Assembly (NCBI RefSeq): GCF_003635115.1
Contig: NZ_RBXJ01000002.1
Location: 558,001 to 622,000, forward strand
Source of the DNA: Microbacterium sp. AG1240
GTDB lineage: Bacteria; Actinomycetota; Actinomycetes; Actinomycetales; Microbacteriaceae
Length of the DNA: 64,000 bases
Direction: 5' to 3'
Part shown: piece after piece, positions 10,751-23,870 of the stretch
How positions within the stretch are numbered: position 1 is the first letter of the stretch
How the letters are laid out: every line of letters starts with the position of its first letter
Translations under genes and position numbers: made by a program
The notes under the pieces: model-generated
What the model was told of the DNA's origin: nothing
The model's database searches: none
Seen by the model: the letters and a program-made list of their open reading frames with translations, nothing else

Positions 10751-10778
10751 TCCTCACGGTCGGCGCGGCTCGGCCCCG

Positions 10779-10784
10779 TAGACT
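10779..10784 (+). promoter_or_regulatory. -10 box of tsaC (near-leaderless)
   Basis: TAGACT lies 10 nt before the tsaC ATG and just after the prmC stop, so tsaC can be transcribed alone with a leader of a few nucleotides. Confidence 0.45.
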
Positions 10785-10794
10785 GTGCGGCGAC

Positions 10795-11568
10795 ATGTCA
10801 CCCGTTTATGACAGCCGTGACGAGGCACAACTTCTCTCCGGCATGCGCCACGCCCGGCAGGCCATCGGCCGCGGCGAGCTCGTCGTGCTGCCCACCGACA
10901 CCGTGTACGGCATCGCCGCCAACGCGTTCGACGCCGGGGCCGTCACCCGGTTGCTCCAGGCCAAGGGCCGCGGCCGCGAGCAGCCGCCGCCCGTGCTCGT
11001 CGCCGGTGTCAGCACGTTGCGCGCGCTCGTCGCCGAGATCCCCGAGCCCGTCGAGCGCCTCGTCGAGGAGTTCTGGCCGGGCGGTCTGACGATCATCCTC
11101 CCCGCCCAGCCGTCGCTGTCGTGGGATCTCGGCGACACCCGCGGCACCGTGGCCGTGCGGATGCCCGCCCACAATCTCACCCTCGAGCTGCTCGAGGAGT
11201 GCGGGCCCCTCGCCGTCTCGAGCGCCAATCTCACCGGGCGCCCCGCGGCCACGACAATCGACGAGGCCCGCGACATGCTCGAGACCTCGGTCGAGGTCTA
11301 CATCGACGCGGGCCCGTCCGAGACCGGTATCGCCTCGACCATCGTCGACGCCACGAGCCTGGTCGGCGGGAGCGAGCCTCTCGTGCGGGTGCTGCGCGAG
11401 GGCGCGGTCGACCGCGAGCGTCTGCGCGCCGTGCTGGGCGACCTGCTCGAGCCCGACCCGCCGCTCCCCGGCTCCGAGGCGACCGACGATTCCGGCTCGC
11501 AGAACCGCGATCGCCGGGAGGCCGCAACCGACGATGAGGCGGATGCTGCGGCCGGCGGCTCGGCGTGA
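10795..11568 (+). CDS. tsaC: L-threonylcarbamoyladenylate synthase (Sua5/YciO/YrdC family)
   Basis: Makes threonylcarbamoyl-AMP from threonine, bicarbonate and ATP for the t6A37 modification of ANN-decoding tRNAs. 257 residues: YrdC domain over residues 12-205 with PTDTVYGIAANAF, LQAKGRGREQPPPVLV, FWPGGLTIIL and GPLAVSSANLTG. The last 35 residues form an acidic, Asp/Glu-rich tail not part of the fold. Lacks the C-terminal Sua5 domain, so it is the short TsaC type. Its stop overlaps the GTG start of wecA (GTGA). Confidence 0.93.
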   Translation: MSPVYDSRDEAQLLSGMRHARQAIGRGELVVLPTDTVYGIAANAFDAGAVTRLLQAKGRGREQPPPVLVAGVSTLRALVAEIPEPVERLVEEFWPGGLTIILPAQPSLSWDLGDTRGTVAVRMPAHNLTLELLEECGPLAVSSANLTGRPAATTIDEARDMLETSVEVYIDAGPSETGIASTIVDATSLVGGSEPLVRVLREGAVDRERLRAVLGDLLEPDPPLPGSEATDDSGSQNRDRREAATDDEADAAAGGSA

Positions 11569-12719
11569 CGCAGTACCTCCTGATCGCGCTGTTCACCGCG
11601 ATCGTGACGTTCGTCCTCTCGATCGCCGTCTGGCGCATCGGACTGCGTTACAAGCTCTACCCTGCGATCCGCGATCGCGACGTGCACAAGGCGCCGACCC
11701 CGCGGCTCGGCGGCATCGCGATGTTCCTGGGGGTGGTGGCCGCATTCGCGCTCTCGAGCCAGCATCCGTTCTTCTCCGTCTTCTGGGCCGACCCGTGGCC
11801 CGTCCTCTGGCTGCTGTTCGCGACCCTGCTCATCGTGCTCATCGGCGTCGCCGACGACCTGTGGGACCTCGACTGGATGATCAAGCTCGGCGCGCAGTTC
11901 ATCGCCGCGGGCATCATCGCGTGGTTCGGACAGCTTCAGATCCTCTCGCTGCCGATCGGGGGCCTGTCGATCGGGTCGAGCTGGGTGAGCTTCGGACTGA
12001 GCATCTTCGCGATCGTCGTCGTCATGAACGCGGTGAATTTCATCGACGGTCTCGACGGTCTCGTCGCCGGCGTCTGCCTCATCGCGAACGGCGTGTTCTT
12101 CGCGTACACGTACATGCTGGTGCGCGACACCGGCAACACGACGTACTTCAACCTCGCGTCGTTCATCGCCGCCGTGCTCGTGGGTGCGTGCCTCGGCTTC
12201 CTGCCGCTGAACTGGGGCCCGGCGAAGCTGTTCATGGGCGATTCGGGCGCCCTCATGCTCGGACTGCTGATGGCCAGCGCCGCCATCGCCATCACCGGGC
12301 AGCTCGACCCCGCGGTGCTCGACCCCGAGCAGCTCGGGCGCTCGCAGCTGCTGGGTGCGTTCATCCCGATCCTGCTGCCCATCGTCGTCGTCCTCCTGCC
12401 GCTGCTCGACTTCGGACTCGCGGTGATCCGGCGCCTGCGCGCCGGGAAGTCGCCGTTCTCACCCGACCGCAAGCACCTCCACCACCGCATGCTCGACATG
12501 GGGCACAGCGACCGCGAGGCGGTGCTCATCTTCTACGCGTGGACCGCGGTGGTCAGCATCGCCGTGCTCCTGATGTACGTCGGCACGCAGATGAGCTGGC
12601 CGGGCGACTACCTCATCGGCATCGTCTTCGGCGCCGTCGGCGTCGTCGCCTGTCTCGTCGTCACCCTGATCCCCACGCGCCGCACGTCGCGCCGCCGCCC
12701 CCTCGAGGAGCCCGCATGA
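11565..12719 (+). CDS. wecA: Undecaprenyl-phosphate N-acetylglucosaminyl-1-phosphate transferase family
   Basis: Membrane enzyme of the MraY/WecA/TagO family that loads a sugar-1-phosphate onto undecaprenyl phosphate to start cell-wall polysaccharide synthesis. 384 residues with about 10-11 membrane segments. Family motifs: ADDLWDLDW (Mg/substrate Asp pair), NFIDGLDGL, MGDSGALMLG and the cytoplasmic HLHHRML loop that marks WecA/TagO rather than MraY. GTG start overlapping the tsaC stop by 4 nt; stop overlaps the atpI ATG by 4 nt. The location before the ATP synthase operon is the classical actinobacterial one (rfe). Confidence 0.93.
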   Translation: MTQYLLIALFTAIVTFVLSIAVWRIGLRYKLYPAIRDRDVHKAPTPRLGGIAMFLGVVAAFALSSQHPFFSVFWADPWPVLWLLFATLLIVLIGVADDLWDLDWMIKLGAQFIAAGIIAWFGQLQILSLPIGGLSIGSSWVSFGLSIFAIVVVMNAVNFIDGLDGLVAGVCLIANGVFFAYTYMLVRDTGNTTYFNLASFIAAVLVGACLGFLPLNWGPAKLFMGDSGALMLGLLMASAAIAITGQLDPAVLDPEQLGRSQLLGAFIPILLPIVVVLLPLLDFGLAVIRRLRAGKSPFSPDRKHLHHRMLDMGHSDREAVLIFYAWTAVVSIAVLLMYVGTQMSWPGDYLIGIVFGAVGVVACLVVTLIPTRRTSRRRPLEEPA

Positions 12720-13174
12720 GTCCCAACCCCGTCTCCAGCACGCCCGTCCTGCGCACCGCGCTCCGTTGGGGGCTGCTGGTCGGCCTCGGAGTGGTCGTGC
12801 TCGCCGCCATTGTCGGCGTCGTCGTCGGGGGAGCGGACGGCCTGTGGAGCGGCGTGATCGGCGCGCTCGTCGGCGTCCTCTTCCCGGCGCTCACGGCGGT
12901 CAGCATCCTCGTCGGCAACCACTGGTTCGGCACGCCCAACTACCTGCAGATCTTCTTCGGCGTGGTCATGGGCGGCTGGATCCTGAAGTTCGTGCTGGTG
13001 ATCGTCGCGCTCCTGCTGCTGATGCGGGTGGAGTGGCTCGTCACGCCCGTCTTCTACGGCGCGCTCGTCGCCGCGGCCGTCGCCTCACTGGTCGTGGACC
13101 TCATCGTCCTGTCGCGGATGAGGCTCCCCGGGGTGTCGGACACGACCCTGCCGCAGACCAATCCGGAGGATTGA
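12716..13174 (+). CDS. atpI: AtpI-like membrane protein
   Basis: 152 residues with four predicted membrane helices (about 17-39, 43-62, 75-100, 108-130). Weakly conserved sequence; assigned by position between wecA and atpB, where AtpI family proteins (assembly of the c-ring, ion handling) sit in related genomes. ATG overlaps the wecA stop (ATGA), so it is translationally coupled to wecA rather than to atpB, which has a 163-bp leader region of its own. Confidence 0.75.
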   Translation: MSPNPVSSTPVLRTALRWGLLVGLGVVVLAAIVGVVVGGADGLWSGVIGALVGVLFPALTAVSILVGNHWFGTPNYLQIFFGVVMGGWILKFVLVIVALLLLMRVEWLVTPVFYGALVAAAVASLVVDLIVLSRMRLPGVSDTTLPQTNPED

Positions 13175-13217
13175 CCGGGTTATTTCCGTCCCGGTGGCGG
13201 GTCGGGGCCCCGAGGTT

Positions 13218-13226
13218 TGATACGCT
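13218..13226 (+). promoter_or_regulatory. Candidate promoter of the ATP synthase operon
   Basis: TGA-TACGCT is an extended -10 element in the 163-bp gap between atpI and atpB. No matching -35. It would give a 5' leader of about 105 nt before the TTG start of atpB. Confidence 0.5.
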
Positions 13227-13337
13227 GGGGTCACACTTTACGGCTGGTGTGCAGCGGCGACGCTGAGGCCCCGTGAAAGATTCTTCTCACTCTTACCGAG
13301 CTGGTTCAGGCTGGCACGAGAAGCTGGAGCCAATCCG

Positions 13338-14421
<1,084 letters not shown>

Positions 14422-14456
14422 TCTCCCTCTCCGCGACTCACGAATAAGGAGGCAGG

Positions 14457-15041
14457 ATGCTGAACGCTCTTGTCACACTCGCTGCCGAAGAGGGAGCAGA
14501 AAGCGGTAACCCGCTGCTGCCCGCCTACTACGACATCGTCTGGTCGGCCGTCTGCTTCGTCATCATCGTGCTCGTCGTCGTCTTCTACGCGCTCCCGCGC
14601 GTGACGAAGGTGCTCGACAAGCGCAGTGCTGCGATCGAGGGCAACATCGCCAAGGCCGACGAGGCACAGCGTCAGGCCGAGGCCGCCCTCGAGGAGTACA
14701 CGGCCCAGCTCGCAGAAGCGCGCAAGGAAGCCGGTGAGATCCGCGAGGCCGCCCGTGAGGACGGCAAGAAGATCGTCGCCGAGGCCCGCGACACCGCCAC
14801 CACGGAAGCCGCACGCGTCACCGCGGCCGCGCACACGCAGATCGAGGCGGAGCGCCAGAGCGCTCTCGTGTCGCTGCGCAGCGAGGTCGGCACGCTCGCG
14901 ATCGACCTGGCCGGCAACGTCATCGGCGAAGCGCTGACCGACGACCAGAAGGCGCAGTCGGTCGTCGACCGCTTCCTGGCCGACCTCGAGAAGTCCGAGC
15001 TGCAGAAGTCCGCAGGCGCCTCCCAGGGCCCGGTGGCCTGA
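14457..15041 (+). CDS. atpF: ATP synthase F0 subunit b
   Basis: Peripheral stalk. 194 residues: one N-terminal membrane helix at about 28-48 (VWSAVCFVIIVLVVVFYALP), then a long Ala/Glu/Lys/Arg-rich coiled coil (residues 60-190). ATG preceded by AAGGAGG. The TGA stop shares a base with the atpH start (TGATG), so b and delta are translationally coupled; in some actinobacteria they are fused, here they are separate. Confidence 0.96.
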   Translation: MLNALVTLAAEEGAESGNPLLPAYYDIVWSAVCFVIIVLVVVFYALPRVTKVLDKRSAAIEGNIAKADEAQRQAEAALEEYTAQLAEARKEAGEIREAAREDGKKIVAEARDTATTEAARVTAAAHTQIEAERQSALVSLRSEVGTLAIDLAGNVIGEALTDDQKAQSVVDRFLADLEKSELQKSAGASQGPVA

Positions 15042-15832
15042 TGGGCAGTGCCACCACTCTCGCGCTGTCGTCGACGGCGGCGTCGCTCGACGCGACGGCC
15101 GGGGTTGACCTCGGCGTCGCGGGCGACCTGTTCGCCGCGGCTCGCGCCATCGGCGGCTCGCCGCAGCTGAGCAGCGCACTGTCCGACTCCGCCGCACCCG
15201 CGACCGCCCGCGCGAAGGTCGTCACCGACGTCTTCGGAGCGGTGCTCTCGCCGGTGTCGGTCGAGTTGCTCACCGCGGTGGTGGCACAGCGCTGGTCGCG
15301 CACGGCCGATCTCGTCGAAGCGGTCGAGGAGCTCGCGGTGCGTTCCGCCGCGATCGCCGAGCCCGGAGCCGACGTCGAGGGCGACCTCTTCCGGTTCTCG
15401 CGCACCGTCGCCGAGAACGGCGACCTCGAACTCGCGCTGGGCAGCCGGATGGGCGACGAGTCGGCCAAGGGGTCGCTCGTGACCCGTCTGCTCGAGGGCC
15501 GCGCCGCCGCATCCTCCACGCTCATCGCCTCGTCGCTCGTGCAGCAGCCGCGCGACCGTCGCGTGCGCGTGCTCCTGCAGTGGGCGATGCGTCTCGTCGC
15601 CGACCAGCGCGGCAGCACCGTCGCCACGGTCGTCTCGGCGGCACCCCTCAGCGATGCGCAGGTCGAACGTCTCCGCGCCGCGCTGTCCGCGCGGTACGGC
15701 ACCGAGATCTCGGTGAACACGCGTATCGACCCCCACGTGGTGGGCGGGCTGCGCGTGCAGATCGCCGACGACGTCATCGACGCAAGCATCTCCACCCGAC
15801 TCGCCGATCTGCGGCAGCGGCTCGCAGGTTAG
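15041..15832 (+). CDS. atpH: ATP synthase F1 subunit delta
   Basis: Joins the b stalk to the top of the alpha3beta3 head. 263 residues, longer than the roughly 180 of E. coli delta because of an N-terminal extension that is common in actinobacteria. The C-terminal delta signature is seen as YGTEISVNTRIDPHVVGGLR with VQIADDVIDASISTRLADLR following. ATG shares its first base with the atpF stop. Confidence 0.94.
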   Translation: MGSATTLALSSTAASLDATAGVDLGVAGDLFAAARAIGGSPQLSSALSDSAAPATARAKVVTDVFGAVLSPVSVELLTAVVAQRWSRTADLVEAVEELAVRSAAIAEPGADVEGDLFRFSRTVAENGDLELALGSRMGDESAKGSLVTRLLEGRAAASSTLIASSLVQQPRDRRVRVLLQWAMRLVADQRGSTVATVVSAAPLSDAQVERLRAALSARYGTEISVNTRIDPHVVGGLRVQIADDVIDASISTRLADLRQRLAG

Positions 15833-15895
15833 AAGACGTACCGTCCGATTCGGGCGGGGATCTGGGGGCTGCGGCCCCACAAACGAAGGAAGACC

Positions 15896-19925
<4,030 letters not shown>

Positions 19926-19926
19926 C

Positions 19927-20187
19927 ATGCCGCTGAAGGTGAGCCTGGTCTCGGCCGAGGCCGAGCTCTGGACCGGTGAGGCCACGCTCGTCGTCGCCAA
20001 GACGGTCGAGGGCGAGATCGGTTTCATGTCGGGGCACGAGCCCGTGCTGGCGATCCTCGCCGAAGGACAGGTGCGCATCACCCGTCCGGACGGTTCGAAG
20101 ATCCTCGCCCGCGCGGAGGACGGCTTCCTGTCGATGGAGAACGACGAGCTCACCATCGTCGCCGGGAACGCCGCACTGATCTCCTGA
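19927..20187 (+). CDS. atpC: ATP synthase F1 subunit epsilon
   Basis: Rotor subunit and inhibitor. 86 residues, only the N-terminal beta-sandwich (GEIGFMSGHEPVLAIL). The C-terminal two-helix hairpin found in E. coli epsilon is missing, a common state in actinobacteria, so this epsilon cannot inhibit by the extended-helix mechanism. Last gene of the operon; a strong terminator follows. Confidence 0.95.
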   Translation: MPLKVSLVSAEAELWTGEATLVVAKTVEGEIGFMSGHEPVLAILAEGQVRITRPDGSKILARAEDGFLSMENDELTIVAGNAALIS

Positions 20188-20206
20188 CCCGGATCCCTTC
20201 GACGTC

Positions 20207-20228
20207 GGCCGGTCCTTCGGGACCGGCC
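20207..20228 (+). terminator. Terminator of the ATP synthase operon
   Basis: Perfect 9-bp stem GGCCGGTCC / GGACCGGCC closed by a TTCG tetraloop, 19 nt after the atpC stop, followed by TTCGTCGTT. The T run is weak, as usual at high GC. Confidence 0.85.
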
Positions 20229-20259
20229 TTCGTCGTTCCCGAAGCAGAAAGAGGACCGG

Positions 20260-21009
20260 ATGCTGATCCTCCTCCCGCCGTCCGAGACGAAGCATCCGGG
20301 TGGCAGCGGTCATCCGCTCGACCTGGCTTCGCTCGCCCTCCCGGAGCTGACGAGCGCCCGCGAGTCGGTCATCGCGGCTCTGGTCGACCTGTCGTCCGAC
20401 GAGGAGCACGCTGCGCGGGTGCTGAAGCTCAGCGCACGGCAACGCCATGAGATCGCGGCGAACGCCGCTCTCCGTGACGCACCCACGATGGCAGCCGTCG
20501 ACCGCTACACCGGCGTGCTCTACGACGCGCTGGGGGCACAGACCCTCGAGGCTCCGGCCCGGCGGTGGCTGGGCGCCCACGTCCTCATCCAGTCCGCGCC
20601 GTTCGGGCCGGTCGGGGCACTGGACCGCATCCCGCCGTATCGACTGGCGGCGGGCGCCACGCTCCCGGGCCTGCCCCCGCTGCGACGGGTGTGGGCCGCG
20701 GCCGTGGAGGACGCGCTCTCACGCACCGGCGCGGGGTTCATTCTCGATCTGCGGTCCGAGGCCTATGCCGCGCTCGGCCCGATACCCGACAGCATCCGGT
20801 CGACCTACGTCCGCGTCGTCACCGAGGGGGAGGGCGGCGTCAGCCGCGCGCTGAACCACTTCAACAAGCACGCCAAGGGCGCTCTCGTGCGAGACCTCGC
20901 CCAGACGCGGCCCCGCATATCCCAGGTGGGGGCCCTCGCGGCGTGGGCGGACGCGGCCGGGTGGCGGTTCCGAGAGGGCGCCGTCGGTGAGACCGAGCTG
21001 CTCGTCTGA
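20260..21009 (+). CDS. yaaA: Peroxide stress protein YaaA family (DUF328)
   Basis: 249 residues. Begins MLILLPPSETK as YaaA proteins do and carries the family segments RYTGVLYDAL, SAPFGPVGALDRIPPYRLA and NHFNKHAKGALVRDLA. In E. coli YaaA protects DNA and proteins from Fenton damage under peroxide; the biochemical activity is poorly defined. ATG with AGAGGA upstream. Located 30 bp after the atp terminator, so it may be partly co-transcribed by read-through or have an unseen promoter. Confidence 0.9.
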   Translation: MLILLPPSETKHPGGSGHPLDLASLALPELTSARESVIAALVDLSSDEEHAARVLKLSARQRHEIAANAALRDAPTMAAVDRYTGVLYDALGAQTLEAPARRWLGAHVLIQSAPFGPVGALDRIPPYRLAAGATLPGLPPLRRVWAAAVEDALSRTGAGFILDLRSEAYAALGPIPDSIRSTYVRVVTEGEGGVSRALNHFNKHAKGALVRDLAQTRPRISQVGALAAWADAAGWRFREGAVGETELLV

Positions 21010-21040
21010 GTGGCGCGACGCCCCGGTGACGGGCCACCTG

Positions 21041-21070
21041 CTGACAGGAAACACTCAGGATCGCTAGCAT
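21041..21070 (+). promoter_or_regulatory. Promoter of the DUF5684-like gene
   Basis: -35 CTGACA (21041-21046), 18-nt spacer, -10 TAGCAT (21065-21070). One of few promoters here with a recognisable -35. Leader of about 60 nt ending in GAGAGG before the ATG at 21135. Confidence 0.55.
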
Positions 21071-21134
21071 GTGTCCGCGGGGCAGTCGCCTCGCGGCGTG
21101 GAAGCACGCCAGACGTCTTCGCGAGAGGCTCCCC

Positions 21135-21836
21135 ATGTACTCCGACTACTCGGGTTCAGGCGCCGCCTACCTGGCGCTCCTTCTGATCCTGATCCCTGTC
21201 ATTCTCATCTTCAGCCTCATCTTCTACGTGATCGCCTCCTTCTTCTTGATGAAGGTGTTCGACAAAGCCGGCGTGCAGGGAAAGTGGCGCGCCTGGGTGC
21301 CCGTCTACAACACGATGGTGCTCGGCAAGCTCGGCGACGTCTCGCCGTGGATCGTCCTCGGTGCGGCGGTGGCCACCGGAGTGCTCAGCCAGATCCCCGT
21401 CATCGGCTGGATCTTCAGCATCGTGGCGATCGCGGTCCTGGTCATGTACGCCTGGCGGGTCGGTCTCAAGTTCGGCCAGGACTGGTACTACCTGCTGCTG
21501 TTCCTGATCCCGGGGATCGGAGTGCTCATCTGGCTGGGCATCCTCGCCTTCGGCTCTGCGCGCTGGAACCCGAACATCCCGCCGTCGCCGTGGGCGAACA
21601 CGTTCCTCGCCGACAAGACGGTCTGGCAGGGCATCCCCGTGCAGCCGGGCGCGTCGGTGGCCGGCGCCGCCGGCTACCCCGGCTCCGGCCCGGCAGCGCC
21701 CGGCGCGTACCCGCCGCCGCCCGCCGGCTACACCCCGCCCGCCCCGGGCGGGTCGACGCCGCCTCCCCCGCCGGCCCCGGGCGGGCCGGGAGCCCCGGGC
21801 GAACCGCCGACGGCCCCCGAGCCGCCGCGTCCCTGA
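21135..21836 (+). CDS. Multi-pass membrane protein, DUF5684-like
   Basis: 233 residues of unknown function. Four predicted membrane helices (about 10-38, 62-80, 85-103, 112-130) with KVFDKAGVQGKWRAWVPVYN between the first two, a pattern I associate with DUF5684 / signal-peptidase-I-adjacent proteins. The last 75 residues are a Pro/Gly/Ala tail (repeated PPPPAGYTPPAPGG type), probably cytoplasmic. Start chosen at 21135 because of GAGAGG 7 nt upstream. Monocistronic: own promoter upstream and a terminator after it. Confidence 0.75.
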   Translation: MYSDYSGSGAAYLALLLILIPVILIFSLIFYVIASFFLMKVFDKAGVQGKWRAWVPVYNTMVLGKLGDVSPWIVLGAAVATGVLSQIPVIGWIFSIVAIAVLVMYAWRVGLKFGQDWYYLLLFLIPGIGVLIWLGILAFGSARWNPNIPPSPWANTFLADKTVWQGIPVQPGASVAGAAGYPGSGPAAPGAYPPPPAGYTPPAPGGSTPPPPPAPGGPGAPGEPPTAPEPPRP

Positions 21837-21842
21837 ACCGAT

Positions 21843-21881
21843 GGACGGAACCCCTCGCCACCGCGGCGGGGGGTTCCGTCC
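21843..21881 (+). terminator. Terminator after the DUF5684-like gene
   Basis: 12-bp perfect stem GGACGGAACCCC / GGGGTTCCGTCC with an inner GC-rich part, directly after the stop codon. Confidence 0.75.
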
Positions 21882-21891
21882 GTTCAGCGGT

Positions 21892-21897
21892 TAGCGT
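21892..21897 (+). promoter_or_regulatory. -10 box of aldo/keto reductase 1 (leaderless)
   Basis: TAGCGT ends 6 nt before the ATG at 21904. Confidence 0.6.
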
Positions 21898-21903
21898 GGA
21901 GGT

Positions 21904-22884
21904 ATGTCCTCCTCCCTCCCGCAGCGCCGCGTGGGCGCATCCGGCCTGCTCGTGTCGGCGGTCGGCCTCGGCTGCAACAACTTCGGGCGCAAGGGCACAC
22001 GCACCGAGACGCTCGAAGGGACGCGCGCGGTCCTGGAGTCGGCCATCGAGTCCGGTGTCACCTTCCTCGACACCGCCGACATCTACGGCAAGCAGTTCGG
22101 CGTCTCCGAGACGCTCATGGGGGAGGCGCTCGAGGGCCGCCGTGATGAGGTGGTCCTGGCGACGAAGTTCGGTCATGCCGACTTCGCCCCCGCGGTCAAC
22201 GGTGGTGCGAAGGCCTCCCGCATCGCCGTGCGTCGGAGCGTCGAAGCATCCCTCCGCCGGCTCAGGACCGACTGGATCGATCTCTACCAGGTGCACACCC
22301 CGGATCCCCATACACCCATCGACGAGACGCTCGACGTGCTGACCGACCTCGTGAGGGAGGGGAAGGTGCGCTATGTCGGCCACTCGAACTTCGCGGGCTG
22401 GCAGATCGCCGAGGCGGAGCTCCGGGCCGACCGCGGCGTCCGTTTCATCTCGGCCCAGAACCAGTACAGCCTGCTCGTGCGGGCCGCCGAGCGGGAGGTG
22501 CTTCCTGCGGTGGAGCACTTCGGCCTCGGGTTCTTCCCGTTCTTCCCCCTCCACAACGGTCTTCTCACCGGCAAGTTCACGCGCGAGGGCGGACCGGACT
22601 CCAGCCGCATCATGACGACGCGACCGCACCTGTGGCGCGACGCGCCCTGGGACGCCCTCGACGCGTACCGCGCGTTCTGCGAGGAGCGCGGAATCACCAT
22701 GCTGGAGGCGACGTTCGGCTGGTTCCTCGCCCGGGCCTCGGTCTCGAGCGTCATCGCCGGGGCTACGAGCGGCGAGCAGGTGCGGGCGAACGCCGCGGCC
22801 GCGACCGCCTGGCAGCCGTCCGCCGACGAGGTGGCCGCCATCGACGCGCTCTTCCCGCTCATCGCGGATCCGGCGGCAGGGTGA
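21904..22884 (+). CDS. Aldo/keto reductase family oxidoreductase
   Basis: NADPH-dependent carbonyl reductase fold, 326 residues. Catalytic tetrad members visible: Asp in FLDTADIYG with Tyr, Lys in VLATKFGHAD and His in YQVHTPDPHTP. GHSNFAGWQ and the C-terminal SVIAGATSGEQVRANAAA NADPH-binding segment match the AKR subgroup with potassium-channel-beta-like and Tas-like members. Substrate unknown. Leaderless start predicted. Confidence 0.92.
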   Translation: MSSSLPQRRVGASGLLVSAVGLGCNNFGRKGTRTETLEGTRAVLESAIESGVTFLDTADIYGKQFGVSETLMGEALEGRRDEVVLATKFGHADFAPAVNGGAKASRIAVRRSVEASLRRLRTDWIDLYQVHTPDPHTPIDETLDVLTDLVREGKVRYVGHSNFAGWQIAEAELRADRGVRFISAQNQYSLLVRAAEREVLPAVEHFGLGFFPFFPLHNGLLTGKFTREGGPDSSRIMTTRPHLWRDAPWDALDAYRAFCEERGITMLEATFGWFLARASVSSVIAGATSGEQVRANAAAATAWQPSADEVAAIDALFPLIADPAAG

Positions 22885-22943
22885 TCGGCGAGCGCGCGCA
22901 ATCCGAGGGGTCCCGCGTCCGAGGCGGCGATCACGCCGTCCAC

Positions 22944-22949
22944 TACACT
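22944..22949 (+). promoter_or_regulatory. Candidate -10 box of the PP2C phosphatase gene
   Basis: TACACT; transcription from about 22956 would give a 50-nt leader with GAAGGA before the GTG start. Confidence 0.4.
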
Positions 22950-23005
22950 GAACGAGCGCCGAACGCGAGGTTCGGCACCGCAGTCGACCGACCGAAGGAT
23001 GTGGC

Positions 23006-23779
23006 GTGCCCGAGGTGACGACCCGCACTCGTACCGTGTCCCTGCCCGGCGGCGAGGTCGTGCTCTCCTGGGCCGAGGTCACCGACACCGGGCGTCGCCG
23101 GGAAGCCAACCAGGACGCCGTCCTCGCCAGCTACCCGCTCTACGTGGTCGCCGATGGGATGGGCGGTCACATCGGGGGAGAGATCGCCAGCGCGAGCACC
23201 ATCGATCGCCTCCGCGGAGTCGTCGAGGCGGGCGGGGTCTCGCCGAAGACGATCGAGAAGGCCATCGGCCGCGCGGTCAAAGACATCATCTCCCACCCGG
23301 AGACGACAGACGACGGAACCGGCACGACCCTCACCGGGGTGTTCCTGGATGCCACGGAGAATCCGCCGCACTGGGTCACGCTCAACATCGGCGACTCCCG
23401 CGTCTATCTGCTCCGCGACGGCGAGATCACCCAGGTCACCACCGACCACTCGGTCGTGCAGGAGCTCATGGCCTCCGGGCGGCTGAGCCCCGAAGAGGCC
23501 GAGAACCACCCCTACGGCAACGTCATCACCCGCGCGGTGGGGCCGAGCGAGAGTGTCAAGCCCGACTACGTGAGACTCGACGTCGTCGACGGCGACCGGT
23601 TCGTCATCTGCTCCGACGGGCTGACGAAAGAGCTCACCGACTACGGCATCCGACACTTCCTCGACGAGAACCGCGACCCCTCCGACGCGGTTCAGGCCAT
23701 GCTGCACGCGGCGCTCGAGAACGGCGGACGCGACAACGTCACGATCATCGTGCTCGACGTCGCCCGTGCGTCCGACTGA
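23006..23779 (+). CDS. PP2C-family serine/threonine protein phosphatase
   Basis: 257 residues, single PPM/PP2C domain without membrane anchor. Metal-binding motifs are complete: NQDA, VADGMGGHIGGE, GDSRVYLLRDG, CSDGLTKEL and GGRDNVTIIVLDV. GTG start at 23006 (another GTG at 23001 is out of frame), GAAGGA upstream. It is distinct from the division-cluster PstP by context and size. The neighbour 91 bp downstream is an EccC-like ATPase, suggesting that this phosphatase may control that machine; such pairs (PP2C, FHA, FtsK-like) occur in type VII secretion-like loci, but this is inference. Confidence 0.92.
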   Translation: MPEVTTRTRTVSLPGGEVVLSWAEVTDTGRRREANQDAVLASYPLYVVADGMGGHIGGEIASASTIDRLRGVVEAGGVSPKTIEKAIGRAVKDIISHPETTDDGTGTTLTGVFLDATENPPHWVTLNIGDSRVYLLRDGEITQVTTDHSVVQELMASGRLSPEEAENHPYGNVITRAVGPSESVKPDYVRLDVVDGDRFVICSDGLTKELTDYGIRHFLDENRDPSDAVQAMLHAALENGGRDNVTIIVLDVARASD

Positions 23780-23870
23780 CCTCTCCTCCACAGCGGCCCC
23801 GCTCCTTGCGCCCTCCACAGACGCACGTCTAGCGCACGTGATCGGCGCGTTCGACGGGTGAACTGAGGGG